Part shown: positions 1-4,635 of the stretch, piece by piece | Layout of the letters: each line of letters begins with the position of its first letter | Numbering within the stretch: position 1 is the stretch's first letter | IMG/VR virus record: IMGVR_UViG_3300047300_000061 | Location: 1-37,080 of that record | DNA length: 37,080 bases | Reading direction: 5' to 3' (one strand) | Source: a virus | Notes under the pieces: generated by a model | What the model was told of the DNA's origin: nothing | What the model saw: only the letters and a program-made list of their open reading frames with translations | The model's database searches: none | Program-made: the position numbers and the translations under genes

Positions 1-126
1 GGTGTCTTTAAGACATCAGCTACTTAAGCACTTAAAGTACTTTAAAGTATCTAAGACATAAAGAACTTAATAAGTTATTTATTATAAGTACTTATAGTAA
101 GTTACTTATAGTATGTAACTTCTATG
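1..126. repeat. Terminal repeat, left copy
   Basis: These bases are identical to 36954-37079; the match stops at the last base of the window (t at 127, c at 37080). The repeat is very AT-rich and made of short palindromic and direct repeats. Two near-identical 14-mers (TACTTATAGTAAGT at 89-102 and TACTTATAGTATGT at 103-116) lie head to tail. The length, close to a common assembler k-mer of 127, suggests a circular contig overlap. A true short direct terminal repeat is the alternative. Confidence 0.95.
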
Positions 127-234
127 TTTCTTAGACATCTAGGTTACGTCTACATTCGTTGTATCCAACTGTGCAGATTCGTCTTAGCAACATAGGAGTC
201 CATCACCTTCCTCGTCACTTTAAAGACTACAATT

Positions 235-262
235 ATTTTACCATACTTTTTTTATAAGTCAA
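235..262 (-). promoter_or_regulatory. Candidate sigma70 promoter for the leftward late arm
   Basis: On the minus strand TTGACT (257-262) is followed by 16 bp and then TAAAAT (235-240). The 16-bp spacing matches three of the rightward promoters. A transcript starting near 228 would run left through the terminal repeat and, on a circular or concatemeric molecule, into the zinc-knuckle gene and terminases at 36880 and below. The leader would be about 300 nt. The region is AT-rich, so a chance match is possible. Confidence 0.45.
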
Positions 263-547
263 GTCTTTTCTTCACTTTTGTTACAAATATTTACATATGT
301 TACATTTCAAGGCTGTTGACTGCTTACTTTTTAAGCATCTTACCTAGCTAACTTTTTACATTTACAACCATGCACTCGAAGGATTGTCTAGTCTGTCCTG
401 TTTCCTTTGTCGATCAACTACTTAGCGCTTTAAGCAACTAGATCTAATCTGTCCCTAATTATCCTTTTTTGTGAACGTTAGAGGCTCCTGCAAAGTTAAA
501 CACTAAAGTCTCCCCCTCCCCCCCATGACTTTGTAGGCTAGAAAGTG

Positions 548-733
548 ACTGAGTAGTCATAATTATACTGGTCAGTCTAGTCTTTGACTGTACTGCCTAG
601 TCACATTGTAAACACTATAGGTAGTGTCTGGACTGGGTAGGGTACACTATAGGTAGTGTGTGCGAGAGGCGGAGCAGGTGCCTATGAAGTATACTACACA
701 GTCACAATCCAGCCTGCATTATACTGCATAGTC
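548..733. repeat. Three copies of ACTGnnTAGTC
   Basis: The 11-mer ACTGnnTAGTC occurs at 548-558, 592-602 and 723-733, with related TAGTCT/GTCTAGTC pieces nearby. The first copy extends to the dyad GACT-n4-AGTC (547-558). The copies flank the paired 16-bp dyads and stop just before the DnaA boxes, an arrangement resembling iterons or binding sites for a phage initiator or regulator. Function is inferred only. Confidence 0.5.
612..659. promoter_or_regulatory. Paired 16-bp dyad repeat (operator-like)
   Basis: ACACTATAGGTAGTGT occurs twice, at 612-627 and 644-659, exactly 32 bp apart (three helical turns). Each copy is an inverted repeat ACACTA-n4-TAGTGT. Two dyads on one face of the helix suggest a dimeric regulator binding cooperatively. 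Each copy also contains CACTATAGG, the core of a T7-type promoter around its start site, but no T7-like RNA polymerase gene is visible in the window. Confidence 0.6.
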
Positions 734-736
734 CAG

Positions 737-867
737 TTATCCACAAGTTATCAACACAAGGTAAAGTTATCCACAGATGAGCAACTATTGTGCCAGAGTT
801 GTCCACAGGTTATTAGTCTTGTATAAGACCTAAGTCTGTGGATAAGTACCACTACTGGTGTGGATAA
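737..867. other. DnaA-box cluster, putative replication origin
   Basis: Four exact consensus DnaA boxes (TTATCCACA) lie within 131 bp: 737-745 and 767-775 on the plus strand, 837-845 and 859-867 on the minus strand. Two one-mismatch boxes are TTATCAACA at 748-756 and TTGTCCACA at 799-807. The two halves face each other. AT-rich DNA, a hairpin (931-950) and a repeated TGTAAAGAT (about 955-974) follow on the right. This is the signature of a DnaA-dependent origin or DnaA-regulated site, so host DnaA is the likely ligand. No phage DnaA or lambda O-like gene was recognised. Confidence 0.8.
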
Positions 868-985
868 GAGTTGCCAAGGGGTAGGGTAGGGTAAGGGTCG
901 ATCGTGGCTTGTAGGCCGTTTAAATGGCTTATACAGTACTACCACTGTATGTTGTGTAAAGATTTGTAAAGATGCTCAAAAGTGG

Positions 986-1014
986 TTGACTCAGGGTCAG
1001 TCGGGTGATACACT
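986..1014 (+). promoter_or_regulatory. sigma70-like early promoter
   Basis: TTGACT (986-991), a 17-bp spacer and TACACT (1009-1014) lie about 50 bp upstream of the first rightward gene. Together with the DnaA cluster immediately upstream, this is the natural start of the first early transcript. Confidence 0.6.
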
Positions 1015-1065
1015 ACATTCATGGAGTCGGGAAAGGCCTGACACCACAACCAACCAAGGCAAATC

Positions 1066-1335
1066 ATGAGCTACACACTGACACTCAAAGCACTGCAAGA
1101 ACACACGCTGAACATTCTCAAACAGCACCAGAAGGCCTTCAACAAGCACCCAACAAGCATCAACTGGCATTTGCTTACACGCTCCATGCTGACCTACCAA
1201 CAGGCTGTCATGCTCAACAAGGATGCCAATGTTCAGCACTTGCTTGAGCGTCTCCCAACCCTTACAATGGGCGAATGGGAGCAAGCAATCGTCCAACACG
1301 CACTGGGCATGAGCATCGAGCAAGCACTGGCCTGA
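1066..1335 (+). CDS. Early protein of unknown function (89 aa)
   Basis: This is the first gene of the rightward arm, about 50 bp after a sigma70-like promoter. The ATG at 1066 has an AAGG-type ribosome site just upstream. The 89-residue product is mostly helical in character, rich in Leu, Gln and His, with no membrane segment and no motif I recognise. A shorter overlapping frame starting at 1005 is judged a shadow because its residue pattern is irregular and it starts inside the promoter region. The gene is followed by an intercistronic hairpin. Its position suggests an early host-takeover or regulatory protein, but nothing in the sequence shows which. Confidence 0.65.
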   Translation: MSYTLTLKALQEHTLNILKQHQKAFNKHPTSINWHLLTRSMLTYQQAVMLNKDANVQHLLERLPTLTMGEWEQAIVQHALGMSIEQALA

Positions 1336-1380
1336 CAGTGCACCCTGAAGCCTCTACAATGGGGGCTTTGGAGTGCACTG
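1336..1380 (+). promoter_or_regulatory. Intercistronic hairpin
   Basis: CAGTGCA (1336-1342) pairs with TGCACTG (1374-1380), with further partial pairing of AAGCC and GGCTT inside. It begins immediately after the stop of the 89-aa gene. It lacks a T-run, so it is more likely an mRNA-stability or processing structure than a rho-independent terminator. Confidence 0.5.
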
Positions 1381-1402
1381 TCGCACTACTAAGGAAATCA
1401 CC

Positions 1403-1528
1403 ATGAACAATCATCAATACACCTATACATCAGCGCCTCAAGAATCCAAGATTGAGGGCATCATTATCACCGTGGCCTGTGTCGCCGTGTTTGCCTTCAT
1501 TGGTGTCTTGCTCGCATGGAGGGGTTAA
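1403..1528 (+). CDS. Small single-span membrane protein (41 aa)
   Basis: ATG at 1403 follows AAGGAAATCACC, a good ribosome site. The 41-residue product has a polar N-terminus (about residues 1-17) and a single hydrophobic segment (about 18-38, rich in I, V, A and F), ending in the basic WRG. It is predicted to be a small inner-membrane protein with its charged tip in the cytoplasm. The gene ends 2 bp before the next start, so the two are co-transcribed. No family recognised; it could be an early host-membrane effector. Confidence 0.6.
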   Translation: MNNHQYTYTSAPQESKIEGIIITVACVAVFAFIGVLLAWRG

Positions 1529-1530
1529 TC

Positions 1531-1683
1531 ATGAAAACCTATGAACAACTCATGCAAGCCTACGAAAAAGCGGCTATGGCTTACCACAAAGCTAAACCGA
1601 TGACACAAGCCGCAAGCAATGCGGGAAAGCGTATGGATAAGGCCGCTGAAGCGTTGGAGCAATTCCGAGCTAGTCAACAATGA
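1531..1683 (+). CDS. Small helical protein (50 aa), unknown function
   Basis: ATG at 1531 lies 2 bp after the previous stop, with GGAGGGG as ribosome site inside the end of the preceding gene. The product is Ala/Lys/Gln/Met-rich, with heptad-like spacing over most of its length. This suggests one long amphipathic helix or coiled coil. No membrane segment, cysteine pair or known motif is visible. Tight packing with the upstream membrane peptide suggests translational coupling. Confidence 0.6.
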   Translation: MKTYEQLMQAYEKAAMAYHKAKPMTQAASNAGKRMDKAAEALEQFRASQQ

Positions 1684-1793
1684 CCCTTCACCGTGTAGGG
1701 TTTTATAGGTGACTATAGAATCCTATGCAGTGCAGTGTCAATGCACTAAATCCCGCCTGTGATGTACAGGCACACACTTTAAAGGTTTACACC
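1684..1793 (+). promoter_or_regulatory. Structured leader with several small hairpins
   Basis: A 110-bp gap holds consecutive short inverted repeats: CCCT/AGGG followed by TTTT near 1684-1704 (weak terminator-like), ATAGG/CCTAT near 1705-1726, GTGCA/TGCAC around 1730-1746, and CCTGT/ACAGG around 1756-1770. An in-frame ATG at 1725 lies inside these structures. I therefore take the leader as non-coding and start the next gene at 1794. Confidence 0.45.
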
Positions 1794-2129
1794 ATGTCAA
1801 ACGATCTGCAATCTCACGTTCAATCAATCGCTGATAACCTGACCAACCCTCCAATGGATGAATGGAACGAAGGCCGGGACATTGACAGTGAGGGCGAATT
1901 CTCTGCCTTTGATTACCTTGAAGATGCTCTTGACATTGAATACATTGTCAACAGCCGGGGCGAATACCTTGGGGCGCGTGTCTTAGTCGCCTTTGGTGGG
2001 CCTAATATCTGGGTCAATACACGCACAGGCACTGTCGAAGGGGCATGGTGGGCTGACCGTGCTCAGGCATCATTCAATGACAATCTGGGCCTTGATGCTG
2101 CACTGTCTGAATTGTGGGCTTGCCGTTGA
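1794..2129 (+). CDS. Conserved-looking acidic protein (111 aa), unknown function
   Basis: The start at 1794 is preferred over the in-frame ATG at 1725 because AAAGG lies 8 bases before it and the extra 23 codons would sit in a hairpin-rich leader. The product is acidic and has a compact Gly/Trp/Asn-rich core (GGPNIWVNTRTG and GAWWAD motifs around residues 62-85) that looks like a folded beta domain. I have an impression of similar proteins on proteobacterial plasmids and phages, but I cannot name a family. It is followed 16 bp later by a small gene with an in-frame amber codon. Confidence 0.65.
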   Translation: MSNDLQSHVQSIADNLTNPPMDEWNEGRDIDSEGEFSAFDYLEDALDIEYIVNSRGEYLGARVLVAFGGPNIWVNTRTGTVEGAWWADRAQASFNDNLGLDAALSELWACR

Positions 2130-2145
2130 TTTTAAGGGGTTTAAA

Positions 2146-2313
2146 ATGACATACTACGATCACGAAATCGCCCGTGTGGGCAATATTCCCGCCGCTTTGA
2201 AGTTGCAAAACGAACAAGGGCAAACCCGCTGGATGACTGTTACACCTGAACAGATTCAGTAGATTTTGGAAATCCTGAACAAGGATGAACCGGACTTAAA
2301 TGCCAAGGCATGA
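2146..2313 (+). pseudogene. Small protein with in-frame amber codon (38 aa + 16 aa extension)
   Basis: ATG at 2146 follows TAAGGGG, a strong ribosome site. The frame reads 38 codons to TAG at 2260-2262, then continues without break for 16 codons (start ILEILNKDE) to TGA at 2311-2313. The codons after TAG look like natural protein and extend the helix that begins with TPEQIQ. The next gene starts only 9 bp after the TGA, the spacing typical here, whereas a stop at 2262 would leave a 60-bp gap. The TAG may be a CAG-to-TAG nonsense mutation, a readthrough site or a sequencing error. Function unknown. Confidence 0.6.
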
Positions 2314-2322
2314 GGTGACAGC

Positions 2323-2526
2323 ATGATCCAAAAACAAACATTCTCCACTGGTGGCTTTGTTCTGCACCGTATCCCCTACAATGGGGGCAAATTGTCGGCA
2401 TGGTTTGACGCTGATGGGCAACTCATTGACGCTGAGTATTTCCTGCGAAGTGGTAAACGATACCGCACCACTGACAATGTTAAACGCATCGCACAAATGA
2501 CAGGGAACATCTGGAGGGCTGTCTAA
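2323..2526 (+). CDS. Small protein of unknown function (67 aa)
   Basis: ATG at 2323 lies behind GAGGTGACAGC, a good ribosome site. The 67-residue product has alternating beta-type segments (GGFVLHRIPYNGGKLSAWFD) and a basic C-terminal half, and lacks Cys pairs and membrane segments. It looks like a small single-domain cytoplasmic protein. Its stop overlaps the next start by one base (TAATG), implying translational coupling. No family recognised. Confidence 0.65.
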   Translation: MIQKQTFSTGGFVLHRIPYNGGKLSAWFDADGQLIDAEYFLRSGKRYRTTDNVKRIAQMTGNIWRAV

Positions 2527-2729
2527 TGTCACGCTATGAAGTCCAATTCAAATCCAGCGGCATAGTGGCTTTTAGCGCCTCTGAGAGAGGCATATGCCAG
2601 CATTGGCTAGAATGTAACGACTATGGGCCTGAAAAGCCTTACAACGATCCAGATACAGGTGAAATTGACCCTAATCAATGGGTTAGGGGCGAGTGCCTTG
2701 GGTTGTTTGTCATTAAGAGGGTGAAGTAA
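2526..2729 (+). CDS. Small protein of unknown function (67 aa)
   Basis: The gene starts in the TAATG overlap with its predecessor and ends in the same kind of overlap with its successor, giving a tightly coupled run. The 67-residue product contains two cysteines and an acidic-polar centre (DPDTGEIDP around residues 41-49), ending in hydrophobic-basic FVIKRVK. No recognised motif. It is too small and soluble to be a membrane protein; it could be an inhibitor-type early protein, which is inference from position only. Confidence 0.65.
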   Translation: MSRYEVQFKSSGIVAFSASERGICQHWLECNDYGPEKPYNDPDTGEIDPNQWVRGECLGLFVIKRVK

Positions 2730-2851
2730 TGTGGCCATTCAAGTACATCAACAGGGAACAGACACCAGAATCAGAGGCTTTAGAGGCTGACAAGGGTCAG
2801 CACCAGCCTGTACCGTTTGACCTTAACCAATTCGAGGATGCACCACTGTGA
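2729..2851 (+). CDS. Micro-protein (40 aa), unknown function
   Basis: ATG at 2729 shares a base with the previous TAA and follows AGAGGGTGAAG as ribosome site. The 40-codon frame starts MWPFKYI and ends FEDAPL, is acidic and probably disordered after the first eight residues. Its TGA overlaps the GTG start of the next gene. Support comes mainly from perfect packing in the coupled run. Confidence 0.5.
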   Translation: MWPFKYINREQTPESEALEADKGQHQPVPFDLNQFEDAPL

Positions 2852-3069
2852 TTAAGATTAAGCAATTCGTATACACTATCAGAGGACATGAGTTTTATGG
2901 GCTTTGTGAAATACAATCCATTGAGACTTTGCCCTTGATCGTTCGATGCACTGACTTGTATCTCGAAGGGTACAAGGACGACAACCCGCCGGACATGAAG
3001 GACATGGTAGACTATCAGATTGTCTTAGACATTGAGGACATGGTGAGATTAGAACATGAAAACACTTAA
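2848..3069 (+). CDS. Small acidic protein (73 aa), unknown function
   Basis: The start is GTG at 2848, inside the GTGA overlap with the preceding stop. No ATG is available at the N-terminus and the product from GTG is well formed. It has beta-like N-terminal segments and an acidic C-terminal half ending in VRLEHENT. No family recognised. The downstream membrane peptide starts 14 bp before this gene ends. Confidence 0.6.
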   Translation: MIKIKQFVYTIRGHEFYGLCEIQSIETLPLIVRCTDLYLEGYKDDNPPDMKDMVDYQIVLDIEDMVRLEHENT

Positions 3070-3142
3070 CCATTGGCTTGTATTGGCTATAGTACTTTGT
3101 GCTTACTTGTTGGGAGGTTACTTTGATAACATGGCTTATTGA
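3056..3142 (+). CDS. Putative 28-aa membrane peptide
   Basis: ATG at 3056 opens a 28-codon frame overlapping the end of the previous gene. The product is one hydrophobic helix (about residues 6-22, LVLAIVLCAYLLGGY) between short polar ends. The ribosome site is weak (GGTGAGATT). Its composition is not what a shadow frame usually gives, and this phage has several similar micro-membrane proteins. Even so it needs expression evidence. Confidence 0.4.
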   Translation: MKTLNHWLVLAIVLCAYLLGGYFDNMAY

Positions 3143-3216
3143 GTTACTTCTACCATCACGCAAGGCTCAGGAAGGCCTTTAAACGGGCCTACAACGGCCT
3201 CAAACGAATCAACTAA
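3139..3216 (+). CDS. Possible 25-aa basic peptide with TTG start
   Basis: A frame from TTG at 3139, overlapping the stop of the membrane peptide as TTGA, reads 25 codons rich in Arg, Lys, His and aromatic residues (SYFYHHARLRKAFKRAYNGL). It fills what would otherwise be an empty 100-bp gap. The evidence is its composition and packing; there is no clear Shine-Dalgarno. It may equally be non-coding. Confidence 0.3.
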   Translation: MSYFYHHARLRKAFKRAYNGLKRIN

Positions 3217-3242
3217 GGGCTACATAGCCAGAAGGGTAAATA

Positions 3243-3506
3243 ATGCGCTGTATCGCTTGTGATAAGACTTTGAACGACTACGAATCAACCCGTAGACACG
3301 CCTTGACCAATGAATTCCTTGATATGTGCAATCGGTGTATGAAGGATATGCCCAACATCCCGACAAAGGACAGGGCTGATCTTGTCAAGGAAGCAGACTT
3401 TGATGATGAGCTGTACGATACTCTGGACAATCCGGACACTATGGGCAATGACCTAGATGTCACATCTGTTACACTTGGTTACAATTTAGGGGTTGACAAA
3501 GATTGA
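3243..3506 (+). CDS. Zinc-ribbon-like protein (87 aa)
   Basis: ATG at 3243 is preceded by GAAGGGTAAATA. The N-terminal third holds two CxxC knuckles (C3/C6 and C29/C32) spaced as in a small zinc ribbon. The rest is acidic (DFDDELYDTLDNPDT) and may be flexible. Similar small CxxC-CxxC proteins are common in early regions of tailed phages, where they may bind nucleic acid or a host protein, but the exact role is unknown. The end of the gene overlaps the -35 box of the promoter at 3493, so the next transcription unit starts inside it. Confidence 0.7.
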   Translation: MRCIACDKTLNDYESTRRHALTNEFLDMCNRCMKDMPNIPTKDRADLVKEADFDDELYDTLDNPDTMGNDLDVTSVTLGYNLGVDKD

Positions 3507-3520
3507 TTGTGCCATATAAT
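3493..3520 (+). promoter_or_regulatory. Consensus sigma70 promoter
   Basis: TTGACA (3493-3498), 16 bp, TATAAT (3515-3520) is a perfect match to both hexamers. Transcription would start near 3527 and first copy the structured leader at 3541-3645 before the gene at 3704. The -10 context CCATATAATA recurs at the promoter upstream of phoH. This should be among the strongest promoters of the genome. Confidence 0.85.
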
Positions 3521-3540
3521 AATACTATAGAGACACTAAG

Positions 3541-3645
3541 ATGTTTCATAGATGCTTATATGTAACATACTATAAGTACTTACTATAAGTATCTTATAAA
3601 GAGACATAGAAGCATAGAAGAAATGTCTTAGGTACTTTAAAGTAC
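3541..3645. repeat. Inverted imperfect copy of the terminal repeat
   Basis: 3565-3578 and 3578-3591 are exact reverse complements of the two 14-mers at 103-116 and 89-102. 3623-3645 is the reverse complement of 37-59 with one mismatch in 23. Order and spacing are conserved (29 bp between blocks at the terminus, 31 bp here), so this is one degenerate inverted repeat of about 100 bp. It lies in the leader downstream of the promoter at 3493. Because it is inverted, its RNA sense equals that of the leftward leader read through 136 to 37. Confidence 0.8.
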
Positions 3646-3703
3646 TATAGATATGTGTCTAATTGTGTCTAACTTCTGTTAACTTTCATCAACAGGTAAC
3701 ATC

Positions 3704-3889
3704 ATGAACGATTCAATGATTGAACTTATGGACAAACAAGAGCAAGAACTGGTGAACTTTGAGTGTTGGTATCACTCAGTTATAGACGATATGGCTGGTC
3801 TTATCCGTGCTAACGGCTATGAGCAGGTCATGTATGATGTAATGTGTGCAGTGCAACGAATGTCTGAGAACTCTAAGGAGCAAGGATGA
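3704..3889 (+). CDS. Small helical protein (61 aa), unknown function
   Basis: This is the first gene after the strong promoter and its structured leader. ATG at 3704 follows CAGGTAAC. The product is predicted almost all helical, acidic at the N-terminus, with Met-rich helices and two cysteines (C21 and one near residue 48) not in a metal-binding spacing. No family recognised. It overlaps the 18-codon frame at 3886 as ATGA. Confidence 0.6.
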   Translation: MNDSMIELMDKQEQELVNFECWYHSVIDDMAGLIRANGYEQVMYDVMCAVQRMSENSKEQG

Positions 3890-3942
3890 TTGTCTCACTG
3901 TTTGTGGGTGTCTTAACCCTGTTAAAGGTGGTGCTTAAATGA
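3886..3942 (+). CDS. Possible 18-aa hydrophobic peptide
   Basis: ATG at 3886 lies behind AAGGAGCAAGG, one of the best ribosome sites in this region, and reads 18 codons, MIVSLFVGVLTLLKVVLK, to a TGA. Both ends overlap neighbours as ATGA. The peptide is a pure hydrophobic helix with two lysines, just long enough to sit in a membrane. It could be a membrane toxin-like effector or a coupling leader that only delivers ribosomes to the next gene. Confidence 0.4.
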   Translation: MIVSLFVGVLTLLKVVLK

Positions 3943-4169
3943 TGTATCAACTAATGCTTACACTAGGTGAAGGTGGTGCTGAGGTCTTAGCAGTCTTTAA
4001 GATGTACATCTATTCTGACGACCCTGAGATTGATTGGGATAGCTTGGAAGTATGGTACAAGGATGTTAACATTGTGGATACACTGGACTTAAACGACCTT
4101 GAATCCATTGGTAAACAGGTGAATAATTCTTGGGATGAACTTGAAAGGCAATACAATGACTACCACTGA
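3939..4169 (+). CDS. Small acidic protein (76 aa), unknown function
   Basis: ATG at 3939 follows AAAGGTGGTG. The product is strongly acidic in its second half (DDPEIDWDSLEVWYKD and DLNDLES stretches), starts with two predicted beta strands and lacks membrane segments. Acidic small proteins encoded early in phages sometimes mimic DNA, but the sequence alone cannot show that here. It overlaps the next gene by 14 bp. Confidence 0.6.
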   Translation: MMYQLMLTLGEGGAEVLAVFKMYIYSDDPEIDWDSLEVWYKDVNIVDTLDLNDLESIGKQVNNSWDELERQYNDYH

Positions 4170-4623
4170 GACATTAAAGCTGGCGTTGGAGGCGTTGGAG
4201 GGCTGGAAAGAATATATGCCAGCAGTGTGGGAGCAAAACGATGAGAAAGCCATCACCGCTCTGCGAGAAGCGTTAGCGAGCCAAGGAGAAGCACTGGCCA
4301 GCGAAGCGATAGAGCAGAAGTCAGGCATCAAGCAAGTGATTGAGCTTTACGACAGTCCTGACCAGCCAGCACAGCAGCAGGAGCATGTGTCAGTAATGAC
4401 TGTCTTGCACCTCAAAGATCGAACAGAGATCGGCTATGGGCCAGCGTCAGCTGGTTACGACTTGCCAACCGGAGAATACAAACTCTACACATCCACACCA
4501 ACACAGCGCACATGGGTTGGGCTGACGGCTGAGGAGCGCAACACGATCTGCGAAAATGCTGGCACTTGGCGAGAAGCTATGAAAGTCATTGAAGCCAAAC
4601 TCAAAGCGAAGAATTCGCTGTAA
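4156..4623 (+). CDS. Hypothetical protein (155 aa)
   Basis: The start at 4156 is preferred over the in-frame ATG at 4135 because AAAGG lies at good distance and the 4135 start has none. The N-terminal 55 residues are Ala/Glu/Leu-rich repeated helices (LKLALEALEGW, ITALREALASQGEALASEA). The C-terminal part has a Tyr/Gly/Pro segment (about residues 92-112, YGPASAGYDLPTGEYKLYTS) and a final basic helix. This chimeric pattern, helix array plus YKLY-type domain, occurs in many phage accessory proteins. Function unknown. It lies 12 bp before the primase-helicase. Confidence 0.7.
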   Translation: MTTTETLKLALEALEGWKEYMPAVWEQNDEKAITALREALASQGEALASEAIEQKSGIKQVIELYDSPDQPAQQQEHVSVMTVLHLKDRTEIGYGPASAGYDLPTGEYKLYTSTPTQRTWVGLTAEERNTICENAGTWREAMKVIEAKLKAKNSL

Positions 4624-4635
4624 AGGAGAAGAACT

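Larger units (their letters stand above)
1..985. other. Divergent intergenic control region
   Basis: I see no believable gene here. The left half is AT-rich and carries the terminal repeat and a leftward promoter candidate. A C-rich tract (C5-T-C7) lies at 512-524. The right half carries three copies of ACTGnnTAGTC (548-558, 592-602, 723-733), two copies of a 16-bp dyad (612-627, 644-659), a DnaA-box cluster (737-867), and a 7-bp stem ATACAGT/ACTGTAT at 931-937/944-950. After circular joining, this is the only region separating the rightward early arm from the leftward late arm. Confidence 0.75.

Noticed and set aside
512-524. C-rich tract as a G-quadruplex on the minus strand
   Set aside because: Only two G-runs (7 and 5) occur, too few for an ordinary intramolecular quadruplex.
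751-945. 64-codon minus-strand frame over the DnaA boxes
   Set aside because: No ribosome site, irregular residue pattern, and its bases are explained by the DnaA boxes.
997-1323. 108-codon minus-strand frame
   Set aside because: Antisense to the 89-aa early gene, Cys/Val-rich as reverse frames often are, and no ribosome site or minus-strand neighbour.
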